Below, piece by piece: positions 1 through 7,209 of a DNA stretch of 64,000 bases. The notes beneath the pieces are model-generated. The model searched no databases. It saw only the letters and a program-made list of their open reading frames with translations, and had not been told where the DNA came from. Both the position numbers and the translations under genes were made by a program. Numbering within the stretch: the stretch's first letter is position 1; every line of letters begins with the position of its first letter. The stretch lies in assembly GCA_963922815.1 (NCBI GenBank), contig CAWUKD010000001.1, positions 1 to 64,000 of the forward strand, written 5' to 3'. Source of the stretch: SZUA-146 sp963922815. Lineage in GTDB: Bacteria > Pseudomonadota > Gammaproteobacteria > Steroidobacterales > SZUA-146.

Positions 1-402
1 CGCGCAGGTCATCACCTGGACATCGATGTATTTGTCGACCTGCCTCAAACCAGACTGCGACAGCTCTACAGCGCGTCGCGCTTTCTCGTCTTCCCGGCGC
101 GTGGCGAAAGTTTCGGCCTGGTCGTAACGGAGGCCATGTACTGTGGCGTACCGGCGATTATTTCGTCCGAGAGCGGCGCCAGCGCCCAGGTCGTACACCA
201 GGTCAACGGCCTGACCTACAAACCCAACACACCGGAAAAATTATCCCGAACGTTAATGGCCGCCGCGCAAATGGGCTCCGAGCAGTATCGCGCCATGGCC
301 GACAGCGCAGCACAATCCAATATCGAATACAGCCTGAGTCGCGCCGGCACCCAGCTCATGCAACTCTACCGGCAGCAAAGCGCCGAAAAAGACCTGACCT
401 GA
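1..402 (+). CDS. Glycosyltransferase, GT4-like, C-terminal part
   Basis: The 5' end lies outside the window; the open frame runs from base 1 to the TGA at 400-402, giving about 133 residues. It shows the second Rossmann half of a GT-B glycosyltransferase: the run FPARGESFGLVVTEAM contains the E-x7-E motif that binds the nucleotide-sugar donor, followed by GVPAIIS and a NGLTY segment typical of family GT4 (glycosyl transferases group 1). Such enzymes act at the cytoplasmic face in making lipopolysaccharide, capsule or exopolysaccharide. The substrate cannot be told. It converges on the minus-strand VWA gene ending at 572. Confidence 0.88.
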   Translation, partial: RAGHHLDIDVFVDLPQTRLRQLYSASRFLVFPARGESFGLVVTEAMYCGVPAIISSESGASAQVVHQVNGLTYKPNTPEKLSRTLMAAAQMGSEQYRAMADSAAQSNIEYSLSRAGTQLMQLYRQQSAEKDLT

Positions 403-418
403 TCTGATCTGATCTGAT
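399..418. repeat. Pentamer tandem repeat CTGAT x4
   Basis: Four perfect copies of CTGAT in a row; the stop codon of the glycosyltransferase lies in the first copy. A short simple repeat of this kind can slip, which would move the C-terminus by a few residues. No other role is visible. Confidence 0.8.
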
Positions 419-571
419 GTCAATACGCCTGCCGCGGCGCTTCATGAAAATAAAGCCGTCCTGCAGCGTAACCTGACCCGTTCGATTCGCGTCAACCCGC
501 GGGAAACGTGTGCACGGACTGAACCACTAAGCCTGACGATTGCCGGTCACCCTGACGGGCCCGGTTAATCG

Positions 572-1579
572 CTAGCGAAAGCTTTCCAGACCCACAAACG
601 TACCCTCGTTACGCTCACACAGCGCCCGCATCAATATGGCGAATCGAATACCTGTACGCTGAATGCTTGGTGCCTGGGCGAACAGCACCGGAAAACCCAC
701 GCCATGGATACGCACGCGACGCCTACCGGACGAATCCCGGCGGTTGATAATATCCACCTTGTCAATCACCGACTGGATCGACCCGCCCGTAAATTCATCG
801 CCAAACACATACAGGCTGATTTTCTTGTCAGGGGCGTAGAACGTATTGATGGCTTTAGTGATCCCCTCTACAGGGCTACTGTTACTGAACGCATTCCAGC
901 TGCGCATACGCTGCACGATCGCCTTACGCCTGGCCGGCGTATCCGGAATCCACTTGCCGGCGTATCGGCTGAACATATAGTTACCCATATCGTTCATGAC
1001 CTGAATGCCTTTGACTTCCGGATAGACTTCGAGCGTCTCTTCCATCTTGCGCACCGCCATGGTCCACGCGTAGTTGTACATACTTCCGGACGTATCGACG
1101 ATAAAAATAATGTACTCGCTGTCCACCGGTATTCCGGCAACCAGGTCACTGTTATTGGCTTTGGCGATCTGGGTAACCTGCAGCCGCTGCATCTCTTCAG
1201 ACAGGTCCTGTTGAGCATTTGCCAGCCTGCCGGCAATAATATTGGCAACCGATGAGTCCGCCGCAGAGGCCGCAAACGCTCCTTCAATCGCCGAAATATC
1301 ACCCTGCAATCGAGCCAGCTTGCGCTCGTCGCGCGACACCTGTTCACGCTTGCTGGAAAGCGTTCGCGTAATGGTCTTGACCTCTCCGCGAATCTCAAAC
1401 AGCTCTGCCTGAAGCTGACGCACCTTGCCTTCATAGTCGACGGTAGACTCCTCCAGCACGATGGGTTCCGTAATCTTGACGATAACGAGCAGCAAGATGA
1501 TCGCACCGAAGCCGCAAGCAATCGTATCGAGAAAGCTCAGGCTGATGCCTTCTATATCACGTCGTTGCTTTCTGGCCAT
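572..1579 (-). CDS. VWA-domain protein with ExbD-like membrane anchor (VWA-1)
   Basis: 335 residues. A short basic N-terminus is followed by one membrane helix, about residues 14-36 (SLSFLDTIACGFGAIILLLV), with an acidic residue, Asp18, near its start. A coiled coil follows at about 45-135, then a von Willebrand A domain from about 155 to the end. The MIDAS metal site is intact in its first part: DTSGS at 162-166. The layout (basic tail, single helix with Asp, long periplasmic part) is that of ExbD/TolR/MotB stator partners, with a VWA domain in place of the usual periplasmic domain. It is the last gene of the minus-strand block and follows VWA-2 by 12 bp. Inference: partner of the ExbB-like protein at 4058-4861, binding a ligand outside the inner membrane. 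The paralogue is VWA-2. Confidence 0.82.
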   Translation of the reverse strand: MARKQRRDIEGISLSFLDTIACGFGAIILLLVIVKITEPIVLEESTVDYEGKVRQLQAELFEIRGEVKTITRTLSSKREQVSRDERKLARLQGDISAIEGAFAASAADSSVANIIAGRLANAQQDLSEEMQRLQVTQIAKANNSDLVAGIPVDSEYIIFIVDTSGSMYNYAWTMAVRKMEETLEVYPEVKGIQVMNDMGNYMFSRYAGKWIPDTPARRKAIVQRMRSWNAFSNSSPVEGITKAINTFYAPDKKISLYVFGDEFTGGSIQSVIDKVDIINRRDSSGRRRVRIHGVGFPVLFAQAPSIQRTGIRFAILMRALCERNEGTFVGLESFR

Positions 1580-1591
1580 AGTAGCTCCTCC

Positions 1592-2689
1592 TCAGGGCCA
1601 GTCGCGGGCCGGACTGATGAACGATCCGGCCGTTACCTGGGCCAGGCGCCAATAGCTCGGCGCCGCTTCCGGATCACCTTCCATCGGAAACAGAATAACG
1701 TTCACCGGTATGCCGGGAATGAGGTTATTAACCGCGCGTTCAAAGTGTCGCTTGCGCACGCGCCCAGAGGCTGTTTTGCGAATCGGCGGATTCTCTCCCA
1801 TGGTCGGCAGGCCATCGGTCAGAAGGTAAATATTATCGGGCGCAGGCTTCATGGCTTTAACCACGTCAAAAGCGCGGTGCAGGCTGGTACCGTTCGCCGG
1901 AACCACCTGATTCAGGCCAACCATGGCTGCCTCGACCTGCTCCGGATCTCCGGTCGAAAGCCACGTATTCTCGCTGCCCTCCGTGGTCGGCGTGGCGCGC
2001 TGATTAAACGTGTAAATCTGAAAATCAACGTCGTTCGGCAGTTTTGAAATCAGCCAGTCAACGCTTCCAAGCGCGCGCACCCACTTGGCCGATTTGCGCT
2101 TGTCGGCATCCGGCATGTTGCGACGACGAATCACATTAACAATCGTTTCGTCGAGCATGCTGGCCGACGCATCCACCAGCACCAGAATGCGCTTGCCACC
2201 CAGCTTTAGTCCGGTCAGGTAGAGCCTGTCACCATCACCGGAAATGCTGCGCAAATCGTCGCCGGCGTCATCCTGGCTGGCCTGACTGCCTTCGAGCCGG
2301 CGATTTTCCTCATCCAGACTTTGCACATCCGCCTTCAGGCGCGCAATTGCTTCTCGCTGGGCAACCGTAGTCTTGTCGAGCTCTGCCAGCTCCGTTTCTT
2401 TTTCGTCAAGAACCTGAATAACCTGCTGTACCTGACCCGTCAGGTCCTCCTGCCGCTTGTCCACATCTTCAACCGTGTTCTTTAACTCAAACAGATTGCG
2501 CTTGGCCAACTCGAGACGTTTCTCCATCAGATTAACTTCCGAGATCATGTCGACATTGACCTCGTCATTCGTTTCTTTGGTCGCATGATTAATAATCATG
2601 AACAGCAACACCACGGCACCAAAGCCGCAGGACATGATGTCCAGAAAGGACAAACTGAATACCGTGGTTTTGCGGCGAGCTCTAGCCAT
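1592..2689 (-). CDS. VWA-domain protein with ExbD-like membrane anchor (VWA-2)
   Basis: 365 residues, a paralogue of VWA-1. The N-terminus has the same signature, FSLSFLDIMSCGFGAVVLLF, with Asp17 in the membrane helix. A strong coiled coil spans about 50-135. The VWA domain begins near 165, with MIDAS residues DASAS at 173-177 and a later LLTDGLPT strand supplying the usual Thr/Asp ligands. The start overlaps the end of the FHA gene by 8 bp, so translation is probably coupled. The last residues (AQVTAGSFISPARDWP) are unlike VWA-1. The two VWA proteins may form a heteromeric stator. I see nothing broken in it. Confidence 0.82.
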   Translation of the reverse strand: MARARRKTTVFSLSFLDIMSCGFGAVVLLFMIINHATKETNDEVNVDMISEVNLMEKRLELAKRNLFELKNTVEDVDKRQEDLTGQVQQVIQVLDEKETELAELDKTTVAQREAIARLKADVQSLDEENRRLEGSQASQDDAGDDLRSISGDGDRLYLTGLKLGGKRILVLVDASASMLDETIVNVIRRRNMPDADKRKSAKWVRALGSVDWLISKLPNDVDFQIYTFNQRATPTTEGSENTWLSTGDPEQVEAAMVGLNQVVPANGTSLHRAFDVVKAMKPAPDNIYLLTDGLPTMGENPPIRKTASGRVRKRHFERAVNNLIPGIPVNVILFPMEGDPEAAPSYWRLAQVTAGSFISPARDWP

Positions 2690-4055
2690 CCGTGATGACC
2701 TCGCGGACCAGGCGGACTTCTATGCCGGGATTACCCAGCGACACCCGATCGCCGACGCGAACGGGCTGTGATGGCGTTGCTCGCTTGCCATTAATCTTGG
2801 TACCGAACGTACTCATGTCATCCAGTACAATCTGTCCGGACTTGCGCGTAAGCGTACAGTGCTGCCGGGAAATGCCTTTGACAATGCCGGTTACCTGGTA
2901 GGCATGGCGTACAGAAGCCGGCGATGTTCCGATCACGAAAGGCTCCTCGCCCAGCGGATACAGCGCGTCTCCAATCAGCACGTGCGTGGCTAGATCTCTG
3001 GCCGAACCACCGGTAGATTGAGGCTCGGCGTCGGGAACGATGCTGGGCGTTTCCTGCCAGGGCTTCGATTTAACCAGGGCAAATTTTCCTTCCGGGCTTT
3101 CAAAATACTCCGGATGCTGCAGGATTGAACGCGTCACCGCCTGCTCATCCAGCGTGACGACGCGAACGCCGTCATGGTCGGCGACAGAGGCTTCGAAACC
3201 AGGCAGCTGAGCCACCCGATGTGACAGCATTACGGTGGTTACGCCTTGCGAATCCGTCTGGGTATGAATCGCATTGACCATCGGCTGATACAGCCCGGCG
3301 ACGGCTGCCGCCAGGTCCGCGGTCTGAACGTCCGCTTCGTGCTGACTATCCTCCGAACTAACGGCAACGTTTTCCACGCCCGACTGCCACGAAGCGATAA
3401 CGCCGGGAATCTGATCGTAGAGATGCTGTTCGGCTTTGGCTGAGTGAAACGGATCAAAGCGCGTCTGTTTGACAAACATATCACCGAGAGCGCTGGCCCA
3501 GCGCGACGTAAAATCGAGCAGGCCAATGTTATCGATACGAAAAACCTCACCGCGATGCAGGCCTTTATCAACCAGCAGCTCGGTGATCAGCACGCAATGA
3601 TTGGTCGCATCCACGTGCAGCATGCGCGTGCCAGGTACCGGATGGGTAACCGCAGCCACAGCAGCGTCGGCAATACCGGTTACCGGAATCTTTGCGCGCT
3701 GACAAATTCCCAACAGCAAACCCAGCTGTTTCGGAGAGAAACTCGAAGGGACAGCTATAACCACTCTTTCTGTCGCCCCCTGGTGCGGTTCGTGCAATTC
3801 GGACAATTGCGCGTGAGCCAGGTCCGCATACGTATGCGCGGTTGCTGTTGTGCGCGTCATCGGATCAAGTGACAGCTGGTGCCAGAATGCCTGTTCAATC
3901 TGATGCGGCAGCAGGCGCCCCACGTTGCGCGCAGCCTGTCCTGTTTCAATACCTTCGTCGTCGTATCGCGCGCAGCCGGGCTGCGCCTCTCCGATCAGAC
4001 TGGAAGACGCGGCTATCAGGCCGGCATCATTAAGCTCTATGGCGAGCACGGTCAT
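2682..4055 (-). CDS. Hsp70/actin-fold protein with C-terminal FHA domain
   Basis: 457 residues. The first ~250 look like a diverged Hsp70/actin-type ATPase: an N-terminal VLAIELNDAGLIA strand-turn in place of the DnaK phosphate-1 loop, then VVIAVPSSFSPKQ and ADAAVAAVTH matching the DnaK VVITVPA...EPTAA region, and MLHVDATNH where phosphate-2 would be. The Gly-rich loops are eroded, so ATPase activity is doubtful. The last ~85 residues are a forkhead-associated domain (ISRQHCTLTR, STFGTKINGK), which binds phosphothreonine. It lies between the ExbB-like gene (2 bp gap) and VWA-2 (8 bp overlap). Inference: it reads phosphorylation by the kinase at 7210-9528 and passes it to the membrane complex. 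Confidence 0.78.
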   Translation of the reverse strand: MTVLAIELNDAGLIAASSSLIGEAQPGCARYDDEGIETGQAARNVGRLLPHQIEQAFWHQLSLDPMTRTTATAHTYADLAHAQLSELHEPHQGATERVVIAVPSSFSPKQLGLLLGICQRAKIPVTGIADAAVAAVTHPVPGTRMLHVDATNHCVLITELLVDKGLHRGEVFRIDNIGLLDFTSRWASALGDMFVKQTRFDPFHSAKAEQHLYDQIPGVIASWQSGVENVAVSSEDSQHEADVQTADLAAAVAGLYQPMVNAIHTQTDSQGVTTVMLSHRVAQLPGFEASVADHDGVRVVTLDEQAVTRSILQHPEYFESPEGKFALVKSKPWQETPSIVPDAEPQSTGGSARDLATHVLIGDALYPLGEEPFVIGTSPASVRHAYQVTGIVKGISRQHCTLTRKSGQIVLDDMSTFGTKINGKRATPSQPVRVGDRVSLGNPGIEVRLVREVITDG

Positions 4056-4057
4056 GA

Positions 4058-4861
4058 CTAGCGAACCTGCAGCTGGCTAACCAGCCGCTCGTCACAGTAC
4101 GCCTCGGTGTCCAGCACCAGGCGTTCCATGACCAGCTGTAGTTGATGCAATAGAAACATTAAAACGATACTCAGCAGCAATGCGATAAACGTCGAATTAA
4201 ACGCCACGCCGAGGCTCGCCGTTACGCCGGTAATGTCACCCTCTACTGCCTTGTGAGCCTGCCCGAGGGCCTCACCGATACCGCGCACGGTACCGATAAA
4301 CCCAATCGACGGTATCGCCCAGGCGATGTAACGAACCAGTGACAGCTCGGAATCGAGCCGCTCCGACTCACCCTCGCACAGGTCGCGAACGACGGTCGAG
4401 ACATCCTGAATATTCCGGGTAGTTCGAAACCGGTGAAGTGCGCTGCGAAGAACGCGCGGCAACAACAGGTTGCGTTGCGGCGGTGGCAACTCCTGCACCG
4501 TGCGGGAGTACGAACGCGTATCCTCGGGCAAAATACTCACCCCGTCTTTCAGCGGAATCAGATCACGCTCCAGCAGCTTGCCTTCCCGGGAAGCCAGAAC
4601 CGCTTTATAGGCCATGATCGCCATCGCCCAGAGCATCAGGATAAAACACATCTCCTGCTCCAGATCCTTGATCAGAATATACGGCGACCGTTCCGGCACA
4701 TAGTTCTCGTCAGCTGCAATCTGTTCAAGCTGCTGCGCGCGTATGACTTCAGCCTTGGGGCGAATGACCAGCGTATACATGCCGTGCACTACAATAACCG
4801 CAGTGATCAGTGCAAATACCTGATAGGCAAACTCGACTGGAAACTTTCTGTTCATATGCAA
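4058..4861 (-). CDS. MotA/TolQ/ExbB-family proton-channel protein
   Basis: 267 residues with an N-terminal helix at about 13-31, a second at 70-90, and the diagnostic C-terminal pair near 175-245. The pair includes the family signatures AWAIPSIGFIGTVRGIGEAL and ASLGVAFNSTFIALLLSIVL. Family members (ExbB, TolQ, MotA) form inner-membrane pentamers around a dimer of ExbD/TolR/MotB and use ion flow to drive work in the envelope. No normal ExbD or TolR is encoded nearby; the two VWA proteins with Asp-bearing helices are the natural partners. It sits 2 bp upstream of the FHA gene and 74 bp after the small exported protein. The start was taken at 4861, ATG, preceded by AGGA about 6 bp upstream. Confidence 0.9.
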   Translation of the reverse strand: MHMNRKFPVEFAYQVFALITAVIVVHGMYTLVIRPKAEVIRAQQLEQIAADENYVPERSPYILIKDLEQEMCFILMLWAMAIMAYKAVLASREGKLLERDLIPLKDGVSILPEDTRSYSRTVQELPPPQRNLLLPRVLRSALHRFRTTRNIQDVSTVVRDLCEGESERLDSELSLVRYIAWAIPSIGFIGTVRGIGEALGQAHKAVEGDITGVTASLGVAFNSTFIALLLSIVLMFLLHQLQLVMERLVLDTEAYCDERLVSQLQVR

Positions 4862-4935
4862 TCCTCAAGGATGTCGAAGATCAAAGTGCCGGCCTGCGTT
4901 TAGTCTTGTGCAGGACGCGACCTCAAAGACCGGGT

Positions 4936-5151
4936 TTAGATATCTACCGGAAACGATACGCTCGAATCCACATTGATTTTTTCCGTAGGAATAAAATTTT
5001 CATCACTTCCCTGTGAACCTTCGTCCGATTCGACGCTTTCCTCCGCGACTTCGGCCTCCGCTTTTTCCACAGTTGGTTTTTCCTGCGCGTGCGCCGGGCC
5101 AAGGACAAACAGTCCCAGCAGGGCAAGAATAGTAATCGGTGTGCGCTTCAT
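4936..5151 (-). CDS. Small exported acidic protein
   Basis: 71 residues: a clear signal peptide (KRTPITILALLGLFVLGPAHA, cleavage after AHA near residue 22) and a mature part of about 49 residues very rich in Glu, Asp and Ser, ending in VSFPVDI. I do not recognise the family. It lies 3 bp downstream of the PEGA/FGE gene and upstream of the ExbB-like gene, so it is almost certainly part of the same transcript. A periplasmic role in the complex, for instance as a small adaptor or ion-binding peptide, is only a guess. Confidence 0.68.
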   Translation of the reverse strand: MKRTPITILALLGLFVLGPAHAQEKPTVEKAEAEVAEESVESDEGSQGSDENFIPTEKINVDSSVSFPVDI

Positions 5152-5154
5152 GAT

Positions 5155-7209
5155 TTACTCCAGGTATCGTGCAATTCGAAAACCTATATCGTTTCTGGGT
5201 TGTTTGGATGAATCCCGGTACGTTAACCGCAGCTCGCCAATGCGCGAGTGCTGCCAGCTCGAGCCGCGAACAACGCGCGCGTCGGCAGTAACGGTGCCAC
5301 TTCCGGCCTGATACACGTCGTTAGTCCATTCCGAGACATTACCTGACATATCGTACAGGCCTGCCTCGCTTGCCGCGAAGCTGCCAACCGGAGCCGTGGC
5401 GGCATAGCTGTCGTCATAGTCGTCAAACACCCTGTTGACCAGGCCAATAGCGGAACGGCCGGCAAAGTTGGCAAAATCTGCCGGCGGCGGCAAATCATCG
5501 CCCCAGGGCAACAGTGTGGTCGAACGCGTTCCCGAGAAACGCGCCGCCCAGGCCCATTCGGCCTCAGTGGGTAACCGATACCCGATGGTGGTTGGCACCA
5601 CCGGCTGCATTTTGCCGTTCACCTCTTTGTACGCCGCGGGCAATCCCTCCTGCTCGCTTAACCAGTTGCAGTAACGTGCGGCGCCGTCCCAGCTCACATT
5701 CACAACCGGTGCGTCCGGATCGTTAAGCGGAACCTTGAATGCCGTGCCGCTGGTATGGCGTGAATCAAAGGCCTTAAATCGCGTGTTGGTGACTTCATGA
5801 GTGGCAATATAATAAAGACGCGTGAGGCTGACGTCCCGCAGCGTTTCATTCGAGCGCCGTCCACGGGTGCGTCGTGAAGCACCCATCTGGAACGGCCTTG
5901 GACGCTGCAGCAAGAGGGTTTGTCCGTCCGTTGTCACAATGCTCCGCTTACGCGCAAGCTCCGCTTCTCGCGCCTGATCAACCGTGAGCAGAGTCACCGT
6001 GAGCGTCTGCGCTTCGGTCGGACTCGGCAGCACGTTGAGCACCGAAGGCGCATAGCCGGGTGCCCTCACAGTAAGCTGCTGGTCCAGAACCGGCAGCATG
6101 AGTATTTCACCCGCCTTACCCAATCGGCGTCCGTCCTGCCAGATCTCCGCCGACGGCGGCGAACTGGATACGGTGACATCGCCCAACAGCTGTTCCAGCG
6201 TCCAGTTAACCGTCAGGTCCTGATCGCTGGCCGCGGTAATGCGCCGGCTCACTTTGCGGTACCCGACTTTACTGGCCGCAATGGTGTAGGTCTTGCCCGG
6301 AGGCAGCTTGAAAGTCTGTGGTGACATGCCCCTGAACTGACCGTTCACGGTGATCGCGGCCGACGGTGACGTATTCACAATAATCGTGCCGTCTGCTTTC
6401 GCCAGCGTGACCGGAGGAAGCACGAGCGCCTCGCCTGCCGTCAGATTGAGGGTCTTGAACCAGTCCTTGTGGCCGCGCGCGCGCAGCGTCAGTTGATGCT
6501 CTCCGGAAAGAATTTCAAACGTTCCTGGCGTTTCACCGATCACCGTATCGCCGACCACAACTTCGGCGCCCACCGGCGTCGACTCGAGGGTCACATCAGC
6601 CCAGTCGGGCTTTAAATCGATGTCGAGCTGCTGCGTTTTGCCCAGGCCCTCAACGACCACTTCACCAACAAACTCCTGGTAGCGGGGAACCGTCACCCTG
6701 AACGCATAAGTACCGGCTTTTATTTCCAGGCTGGTCGCGGGCAGCGCATGGGTAACGGTTCGGTCCAGTTCCAACTCGCCGCTGGCGACGCCTTCCGGCA
6801 AGCTGATGTTCAGATAACCCGGCAGCTTTTCAAATACAAACTGAAAACGCTGGCTGGCCTCGCGGGTCACTTCAACCTGTGTATCGATTGGCACATAGCC
6901 GGTCTTCACCGCGCTGATGTTCAGCTCGCCGCTTCGCATCAGGTAGTGATCTTGATAACTGATTCGCGGCCAGCCCCCGCTGAGCTCCACCGATTCTGGA
7001 GACGGCTCGATCTGCACCCACACGGCTTTGGCCGTAAACACAAACCACAGCGCGATCGCGGCAATCAGGAGCAGTATGGTCAGAACAATACGAAGCGGCG
7101 TGATCTTGCTGGATTTCTCAGGCGGTTTGCCACCGGGCTCGTAGGCGATAACGTCAATAGCGTCGGACTCTGCCTCGCTTCCTGCGGTGAGCGATGCAGG
7201 CTCGGCCAT
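5155..7209 (-). CDS. Membrane-anchored PEGA-repeat protein with FGE-sulfatase (SUMF1-like) domain
   Basis: 684 residues. A cytoplasmic N-terminus of about 38 residues precedes one membrane helix (RIVLTILLLIAAIALWFVF). Several PEGA-type beta repeats follow (for example TLESTPVGAEVVVGD, VSSSPPSAEIWQDGRRLG), spanning about 70-405. The last ~250 residues are an FGE-sulfatase domain: FQMGASR, THEVTNTRF, VNVSWDGAARYCNWLS, YRLPTEAEWAWAA, YDMSGNVSEWTND, VVRGSSW, IGFRIAR. The cysteines used by true formylglycine-generating enzymes near the RGGSW motif are absent, so it is probably a binding fold as in bacterial kinase-linked and DGR relatives. The start abuts the kinase stop codon with no gap, implying coupled translation. 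Inference: an envelope sensor or scaffold working with the kinase. Confidence 0.85.
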   Translation of the reverse strand: MAEPASLTAGSEAESDAIDVIAYEPGGKPPEKSSKITPLRIVLTILLLIAAIALWFVFTAKAVWVQIEPSPESVELSGGWPRISYQDHYLMRSGELNISAVKTGYVPIDTQVEVTREASQRFQFVFEKLPGYLNISLPEGVASGELELDRTVTHALPATSLEIKAGTYAFRVTVPRYQEFVGEVVVEGLGKTQQLDIDLKPDWADVTLESTPVGAEVVVGDTVIGETPGTFEILSGEHQLTLRARGHKDWFKTLNLTAGEALVLPPVTLAKADGTIIVNTSPSAAITVNGQFRGMSPQTFKLPPGKTYTIAASKVGYRKVSRRITAASDQDLTVNWTLEQLLGDVTVSSSPPSAEIWQDGRRLGKAGEILMLPVLDQQLTVRAPGYAPSVLNVLPSPTEAQTLTVTLLTVDQAREAELARKRSIVTTDGQTLLLQRPRPFQMGASRRTRGRRSNETLRDVSLTRLYYIATHEVTNTRFKAFDSRHTSGTAFKVPLNDPDAPVVNVSWDGAARYCNWLSEQEGLPAAYKEVNGKMQPVVPTTIGYRLPTEAEWAWAARFSGTRSTTLLPWGDDLPPPADFANFAGRSAIGLVNRVFDDYDDSYAATAPVGSFAASEAGLYDMSGNVSEWTNDVYQAGSGTVTADARVVRGSSWQHSRIGELRLTYRDSSKQPRNDIGFRIARYLE

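Noticed and set aside
5155..7209. True formylglycine-generating enzyme
   Set aside because: Catalytic Cys residues are absent and no sulfatase gene lies nearby.
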